Assembly (NCBI GenBank): GCA_021777365.1
Contig: JAJYDP010000012.1
Location: forward strand, 1-19,490
Source of the DNA: Chloroflexota bacterium
GTDB taxonomy: Bacteria; Chloroflexota; Limnocylindria; Limnocylindrales; CSP1-4
DNA length: 19,490 bases
Direction: 5' to 3'
In this document: piece after piece, positions 15,515 through 19,490 of the stretch
How the letters are laid out: the number at the start of each line of letters is the position of its first letter
Numbering within the stretch: position 1 is the stretch's first letter
Notes under the pieces: model-generated
The model's input: only the letters and a program-made list of their open reading frames with translations
Database searches by the model: none
Told to the model about the DNA's origin: nothing
Program-made: the position numbers and the translations under genes

Positions 15515-15901
15515 TCAGCCGACGAATCCCTGGAGCCAGGCGAGCGCGGACGTCTCGTCGGCGAACAGCCGTGTCGGCGCCATCGGTTTGCTCACGCTCA
15601 AGAAGAAGTTCCCCATCATCCGGCTCAAGGGGGTACCGACGAGCAGGGCCACGGCCGACACCAGGTCACCCCGCCGGACGAACTCCGTGCGCGCGGGCCG
15701 ATCCTGCGAGCCGGCATCCCGCGTGTCCACCAGCAGGGGGCTTCGTCGGCCGCCGGTGAGCTGGCGCATCGCGTCCGTCGCCGCGAGGGCGTCGTCGAGG
15801 CCCATTGCGGCCCGCGGGGCCCACACCAGCTCGACGATGCCGTCCGGTCGCAGCCACATGCGGAACTTCGGATGCGTGATGACGCCGGAGTCGTCGGCCA
15901 T
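15515..15901 (-). CDS. STAS-like small protein, probable partner of the cyclase
   Basis: The 128-residue protein has the layout of SpoIIAA/STAS-like domains (similar to DUF7793-type proteins). It has an N-terminal strand pair (FRMWLRPDGIVELVWAP), a helix (GLDDALAATDAMRQLTG), a central strand with a conserved-looking LLVDTRDA at 56-63, an AVALLVG strand at 83-89, and a C-terminal TRLFADETSALAWL helix at 110-123. STAS-like proteins bind partner proteins or small ligands rather than catalyse. The ATG at 15901 has GAGGT a few bases upstream. Its TGA overlaps a CTG in the frame of the downstream GGDEF gene, so the two are probably one transcript with coupled translation. This makes it a candidate regulator of that cyclase. 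Confidence 0.72.
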   Translation of the reverse strand: MADDSGVITHPKFRMWLRPDGIVELVWAPRAAMGLDDALAATDAMRQLTGGRRSPLLVDTRDAGSQDRPARTEFVRRGDLVSAVALLVGTPLSRMMGNFFLSVSKPMAPTRLFADETSALAWLQGFVG

Positions 15902-16228
15902 CGGGACCTCGGTCGTGGGGCGGAGGGTTCGCTCTCCTTGGCGTGCCGATCATCGGGACGCGTCTGTCGCGCACGATACCCCACGTCGGCAACCCGTCCA
16001 CCTGATCCCCGACGGTCCGGTGCTCGTGCCGCGCTCGACCGTCGCCCGCCGCGCCCGGTGGGCCCGATCGGCCCACGCGGGGCAATTGCCAATCTGCCCA
16101 GGCGGGGCATGACCATTGGCGGATTCCCGCCCGGATGCGAAGTTCGGAAGAATCGTCTGCAGGAGTAAAGGTGGGTCGCGCGGTTGTCAACGTGCCGGCC
16201 ACCGCGGATGGAAGAAGGCCAGCTCGAC
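15902..16228. other. Divergent control region between the STAS-like and EAL genes
   Basis: No convincing gene lies here. It contains the palindrome GGCAATTGCC at 16081-16090 and a compound inverted repeat at 16088-16120. A strong ribosome site (AGGAG, 16161-16165) is placed five bases before a GTG at 16171, which opens a 50-codon frame ending at 16323. That frame is out of register with the EAL gene and its product has no motif. No well-spaced promoter hexamers were found. Confidence 0.4.
16081..16120. promoter_or_regulatory. Palindrome and nested inverted repeat, possible operator
   Basis: GGCAATTGCC (16081-16090) is a perfect 10-base palindrome. Overlapping it, GCCAAT at 16088-16093 is complementary to ATTGGC at 16115-16120. 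Within this, TGCCC at 16095-16099 is complementary to GGGCA at 16105-16109. The element sits about 110 bases before the EAL start and 180 bases before the divergent STAS-like start, a position that suits a regulator site controlling one or both genes. Confidence 0.4.
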
Positions 16229-19078
16229 ATGGTTGCATCCGCGTCGCGCCCCGATCGCGCCCAACGTTCCTCGTCAGCCCGGGCGCATGGTGCCGGGCGG
16301 CCTCGTACGCCGACGAGCCGTGAGCCGCCCCAACTCCCGGTCGAACAGTTCCGCCTGCTCGCCGAGACGTCGCGCGACGTGGTCTTCCGGTACCGGCTCG
16401 CACCCACACCCGGCTACGAGTACGTCAGCCCCTCGGTGCTGCAGCTGGCGGGCTACACACCCGATGAGGTATACGCGGGCCCCGAGCTGGGCTTCGTGCT
16501 CGTCCATCCCGACGATCGCCTGCTGTTCGACGACACCCTGGCGGGGCGACGAGCGGCGCCCGATCCGTTCGTCCTGCGCTGGCAGCGCAAGGATGGGACG
16601 ACGGTCTGGGTCGAGCTGCGCTCCACGCCCTTCGTGAGACCGGACGGCTCGATCGGGTTTGATGGCGTCGCGCGCGACGTCACGGCGCAGAAGGCGGCCG
16701 AGGATGGCCTGCGCGCCGCCCAACAGGAGGCGGCGCAGCTCGCCCGGATCATGGCCTCGGCCGACGAGGCGTTCATCGGGGAGACCCTCGACGGCATCGT
16801 GACGCGCTGGAACGCCGCCGCGGAGCGCCTCTTCGGGTACACCGCCGGCGAGATGCTCGGGCAGTCCGTGCTCCGGCTGGCCCCACCGGGAGACGAGGCC
16901 GCCCAGCGGCGGATCGTCGAACGCCTGGCCGCCGGTGAGCACGTGGATCCGTACGAGGCGGTGCGTCGGGCCAAGGACGGCACGCTGGTCGAGGTCTCCA
17001 TCTCGGCCTCGGCGGTACGCGATGCCCGGGGCGAGCTGACGGGCATCGCCGTGTTCGCCCATGACATCGGTCCACGCAAGCGGAGCGAGGCGGCACTTGC
17101 GGCGAGCGAGGCGCGTTTCCGCGCCGTGGCCGAGCACATCCCCACCGGCCTCGCGGTGGTGAACGCGGCCATGACCCCCACCTATGTCAACCCCGCCTTC
17201 ACGGCCCTCTTCGGCTACACGCTCGATGACGTTGCGAGCCTCGCCGCCTGGTTTGCTCGGGCCTACCCCGACCCGGCGTACCGGGCGACGATCGCCGCCG
17301 ACTGGTCCGGCGCAGCCGACGCCGTGCTGCAGGACAGCGTGTCGCCGCCGCGCGCGCGTGAGCACCGCATCACCTGTGCCGACGGCACCGTGCGGGCCGC
17401 GCTGGTGACGGCGAAGGCCGTTGGCGACACGGTGTACGTCGCGTTCACCGACGTCACCGATCAGCGGGTGGCAGCCGCCGAGCGCGACCGGCTCGTGGCC
17501 GCCGTCGAGCAGGCGCCCGACGCCATCGGGATCGCGGACGCGGATGGCACGCTCATCTACGCCAACGCCGCCCTGGGCGAACTCGCCGGCCGGCCGATCG
17601 GGGAGCTCCTCGGGGGCCCGGCGGTCGCGATGATGGGTCGTGGGGTGGAGGCGCGCATGGATGCGCTCTGGGAGCGCCTGCGCGTGGGACACGCCGTCAC
17701 CAGGGCGTTCGCGGCGGAACGGCCGGATGGCTCCACGTTCCGCGCCGAGGGCACCATCGCGCCACTGCGAGACGCGGACGGCGTGATCACCCACTTCACC
17801 TTCGTCGCGCGCGACGTCACCCACGTGCGCGAAGTCGAGGAGGATCTGGCGCTCGAGGCGAGCATGCACGCGGTCCTGGCCGAGGCGCTGCTGGAGGCGC
17901 GCCTGAGCGACAGCCTCGAGGAGGCCATCCAGCGAATCTGCGACGGGCTCGGGCGCCTCCCCGAGATCGACTACGCGGGCGTCGAGGTCTTCGAGGGCGA
18001 CGAGCGGGTGGTCGTTCTCGCCAGCCACGTCCCGGCGGGCTTCGCGCTCGAGCGCGGCGTGCAGATTCCGCCAACCCATGCAGCCTACGTGCGCGAGCGC
18101 GTGGCGACGGGCCCGTGGGCCGAGTACTGGGAGGCGCTGCCCGAAGACGGCGTCTTCGACACCCTGATGCGCGACATCGGCCTGAAGGCGATGGCCATCG
18201 CGCCCATCACCCATGGAGACCACGTCGACGGCCTGCTCGCGATCGGAACGCGCCGGGACGACTTCGCGAAGATTCTCGTCGAGCGGCGGCACACCCTCGT
18301 CGCCTCCAGCACGACGTCGAGCGCGCTCCTCGCGGAGCGCCTGCACGCCCGACGCTACGAGGTCGAGCTGCGCCGGATGCTCGGCGAGGTGATCGCGAGC
18401 CGGCTGTTCCACCCAGTGTTCCAGCCCATCGTCGATCTCGCCTCCGGCGAGGTGGTGGGCTACGAGGCGCTGACGCGGTTCGAGTCCGGCCAGCGACCGG
18501 ACCTCTGCTTCGCCGACGCGTGGTCGGTCGGGCTGGGGCCGGAGCTCGAGCTGGCGACGCTTGAGGCGGCCGTCACGGACGCCCCCGGGCTCCCCGCCGG
18601 CCGTTGGCTCGACCTCAACGTCTCCGCGCGGCTGCTCGACGATGGCCAGCGGCTGCGCGAGATCCTGTGGTCGGCCGATCGCCCCATCGTCATCGAGATC
18701 ACCGAGCACGAGGTCATCGCCGACTACCGGCACGTGCGGGAAGCGGCCAGCAGCCTCGGGCACGACGTCCGCGTCGCCGTCGACGACGCCGGCGCCGGCG
18801 CCGCCAACCTCGGGCACATCATCGAGTTGCAACCCGACTTCGTGAAACTCGACATCAGCCTCGTGCGGCGGGTGAATGCCAACCTCGGGCGCCAGGCGAT
18901 GGTGGCCGGCATGCGTCACTTCGCGCGCACCGCCGGATGCCGCCTCGTGGCGGAGGGTATCGAGACCCAGGAGGAAGCCCGCACCCTCACCGAGCTGGGC
19001 GTGGAGCTCGGGCAGGGCTACCTCTACGGTTACCCCGACCGGGCGGAGGCGTGGGCCAGCGCCAAGCCCGCGGACTGA
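16229..19078 (+). CDS. Four-PAS, GAF-like and EAL cyclic-di-GMP phosphodiesterase
   Basis: The product should degrade c-di-GMP to pGpG. Start candidates are TTG 16184 (964 aa), ATG 16208 and ATG 16229 (949 aa). I favour 16229 because GAAGAAGG lies ten bases upstream; the N-terminus is disordered in each case. Numbering from TTG 16184, four PAS domains lie at about 52-170, 182-300, 308-428 and 434-550. A divergent GAF-like domain (565-725) carries GPWAEYW, and an EAL domain spans 735-955. The EAL active site is complete: E761, N812, E841, D867/D868, K888, E924 and Q944. As in the 2074-5070 protein, loop 6 is DDAGAG. There is no membrane segment, and no cysteine or histidine pattern indicates a particular cofactor. 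The C-terminal half (GAF-like plus EAL) is clearly paralogous to that of the other EAL protein. Confidence 0.9.
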   Translation: MVASASRPDRAQRSSSARAHGAGRPRTPTSREPPQLPVEQFRLLAETSRDVVFRYRLAPTPGYEYVSPSVLQLAGYTPDEVYAGPELGFVLVHPDDRLLFDDTLAGRRAAPDPFVLRWQRKDGTTVWVELRSTPFVRPDGSIGFDGVARDVTAQKAAEDGLRAAQQEAAQLARIMASADEAFIGETLDGIVTRWNAAAERLFGYTAGEMLGQSVLRLAPPGDEAAQRRIVERLAAGEHVDPYEAVRRAKDGTLVEVSISASAVRDARGELTGIAVFAHDIGPRKRSEAALAASEARFRAVAEHIPTGLAVVNAAMTPTYVNPAFTALFGYTLDDVASLAAWFARAYPDPAYRATIAADWSGAADAVLQDSVSPPRAREHRITCADGTVRAALVTAKAVGDTVYVAFTDVTDQRVAAAERDRLVAAVEQAPDAIGIADADGTLIYANAALGELAGRPIGELLGGPAVAMMGRGVEARMDALWERLRVGHAVTRAFAAERPDGSTFRAEGTIAPLRDADGVITHFTFVARDVTHVREVEEDLALEASMHAVLAEALLEARLSDSLEEAIQRICDGLGRLPEIDYAGVEVFEGDERVVVLASHVPAGFALERGVQIPPTHAAYVRERVATGPWAEYWEALPEDGVFDTLMRDIGLKAMAIAPITHGDHVDGLLAIGTRRDDFAKILVERRHTLVASSTTSSALLAERLHARRYEVELRRMLGEVIASRLFHPVFQPIVDLASGEVVGYEALTRFESGQRPDLCFADAWSVGLGPELELATLEAAVTDAPGLPAGRWLDLNVSARLLDDGQRLREILWSADRPIVIEITEHEVIADYRHVREAASSLGHDVRVAVDDAGAGAANLGHIIELQPDFVKLDISLVRRVNANLGRQAMVAGMRHFARTAGCRLVAEGIETQEEARTLTELGVELGQGYLYGYPDRAEAWASAKPAD

Positions 19079-19351
19079 AATGGCCTCCCGCAGGGCGGCG
19101 TAGTCGGCCGCCGCGTCCCGGGTCGTCTCGATCACGAGGCGCGCAAGCGAGCCGACCGCCAGGACCGCCACCACGGGGCCGTAGCCAGATCGCGCGTTGT
19201 GCGGAACAGGTTGGGTCGGTTCGCGGGCCGTGACAGGTCGGTCCGCTCGTGCCGGGCAGTGTCGGCAAGCCGCGCCTCGCGTCAAGACCCCGGAATGGAG
19301 TGATGCTCGGGTGCGGGCGACCGCCGACGCGACGAGCGGAGCCCCGGGAGG
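19079..19351. other. Intergenic region with a coding-like minus-strand remnant and repeat copy 2
   Basis: From about 19186 down to 19088 the minus strand reads GPVVAVLAVGSLARLVIETT then RDAAADYAALREAIS, with almost every third position G or C until it runs into the antisense of the EAL gene. This looks like a broken gene piece. The frame has no credible start with a ribosome site. The second copy of the 18-nt repeat follows at 19203-19220. Confidence 0.35.
19203..19220 (+). repeat. 18-nt direct repeat, copy 2
   Basis: Identical to 613-630 (GGAACAGGTTGGGTCGGT). A further GGTCGGTCCG follows at 19237-19246, matching the sequence at 624-633 of the first copy. Intergenic; unknown function. Confidence 0.6.
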
Positions 19352-19490
19352 TCAGCCCTGCCCTGGTTTGTCAGGGCAAGCCCTCTCGCCCCGACCATTT
19401 ACGGATATTCCGAACTCCTCCGGCAGCGCAGCGGCCAAGCCGTGGCGCACGGCGTGCTCGGACAGGTGCACGGTGGCCTCTTGAAGCCCC
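19352..19490 (-). CDS. 3' end of an unidentified gene, cut by the window edge
   Basis: Entering from the right edge, one minus-strand frame reads GLQEATVHLSEHAVRHGLAA then ALPEEFGISVNG, and ends at a TGA at 19354-19352 after GERACPDKPGQG. Third positions are mostly G/C and the amino-acid mix is protein-like, so this is probably the C-terminal 45 residues of a gene lying mainly outside the window. A TGCCCTG/CAGGGCA hairpin (19359-19378) falls inside its last codons. The segment resembles the remnant at 14282-14400. No family recognised. Confidence 0.4.
   Translation of the reverse strand, partial: GLQEATVHLSEHAVRHGLAAALPEEFGISVNGRGERACPDKPGQG

Noticed and set aside
16274..19285. Open frame of 1003 codons on the minus strand opposite the second EAL gene
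   Set aside because: It is the antisense shadow of a convincing PAS-EAL gene in GC-rich DNA. The product is Arg/Gly/His-rich with no domain. Only its extreme right end (about 19088-19186) looks coding and is reported separately.
19359..19378. Perfect 7-bp hairpin TGCCCTG/CAGGGCA as a terminator
   Set aside because: No T-tract on either strand, and it lies within the last codons of the probable minus-strand partial gene, before its stop.
1..19490. Insertion sequences, prophage or CRISPR
   Set aside because: No transposase or integrase motif, no terminal inverted repeats with target duplications, and no regularly spaced repeats were found. The duplicated ATPase fragment has no mobile-element features at its edges.

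Overview
The window is a very GC-rich bacterial segment with no rRNA, tRNA, CRISPR array or recognisable insertion sequence. GTG and TTG starts are common and third codon positions are strongly G/C. The protein styles point to a free-living environmental bacterium of the Chloroflexota/Actinomycetota kind: single-function EAL proteins with a DDAGAG loop, CpaE-like ATPases fused to receiver domains, a secreted CAP protein with a Thr/Pro tail, and a STAS-like small protein. No marker gene proves this, so the assignment is an inference.

Layout. Positions 1-1500 hold a tiny membrane protein gene and a two-gene operon (short helical protein plus zinc-ribbon protein, ATGA overlap). Positions 2074-7585 hold a probable operon of a multi-sensor EAL phosphodiesterase followed by a MASE1-GAF-GAF-GGDEF cyclase. 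Positions 8217-9089 encode a secreted CAP-domain protein, which converges on a six-helix membrane GGDEF cyclase (minus strand, 9332-10468). Positions 11103-12335 and 12972-14108 are two convergent genes, each fusing a receiver domain to a CpaE/TadZ-like ATPase. A patch of gene debris follows at 14109-14593. It includes a 148-nt, about 92% identical copy of part of the first ATPase gene. A minus-strand pair (STAS-like protein, then a soluble GGDEF cyclase) lies at 14544-15901. A four-PAS EAL phosphodiesterase reads rightward at 16229-19078. The last 400 bases contain two more minus-strand coding-like remnants or partial genes.

Working together. Three GGDEF proteins and two EAL proteins, all with intact-looking active sites and none combining both activities, make this a cyclic-di-GMP signalling neighbourhood. 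The ATPases belong to the family that places pilus (Tad/Flp) machinery at the cell pole. Together these suggest control of surface attachment, pili or exopolysaccharide, although no pilus structural gene is in the window. The most interesting observation is that the two receiver-ATPase paralogs are degenerate in opposite halves. One has a normal receiver and a Walker A motif with both lysines changed to arginine. The other has a normal Walker A motif and a receiver lacking its conserved lysine.
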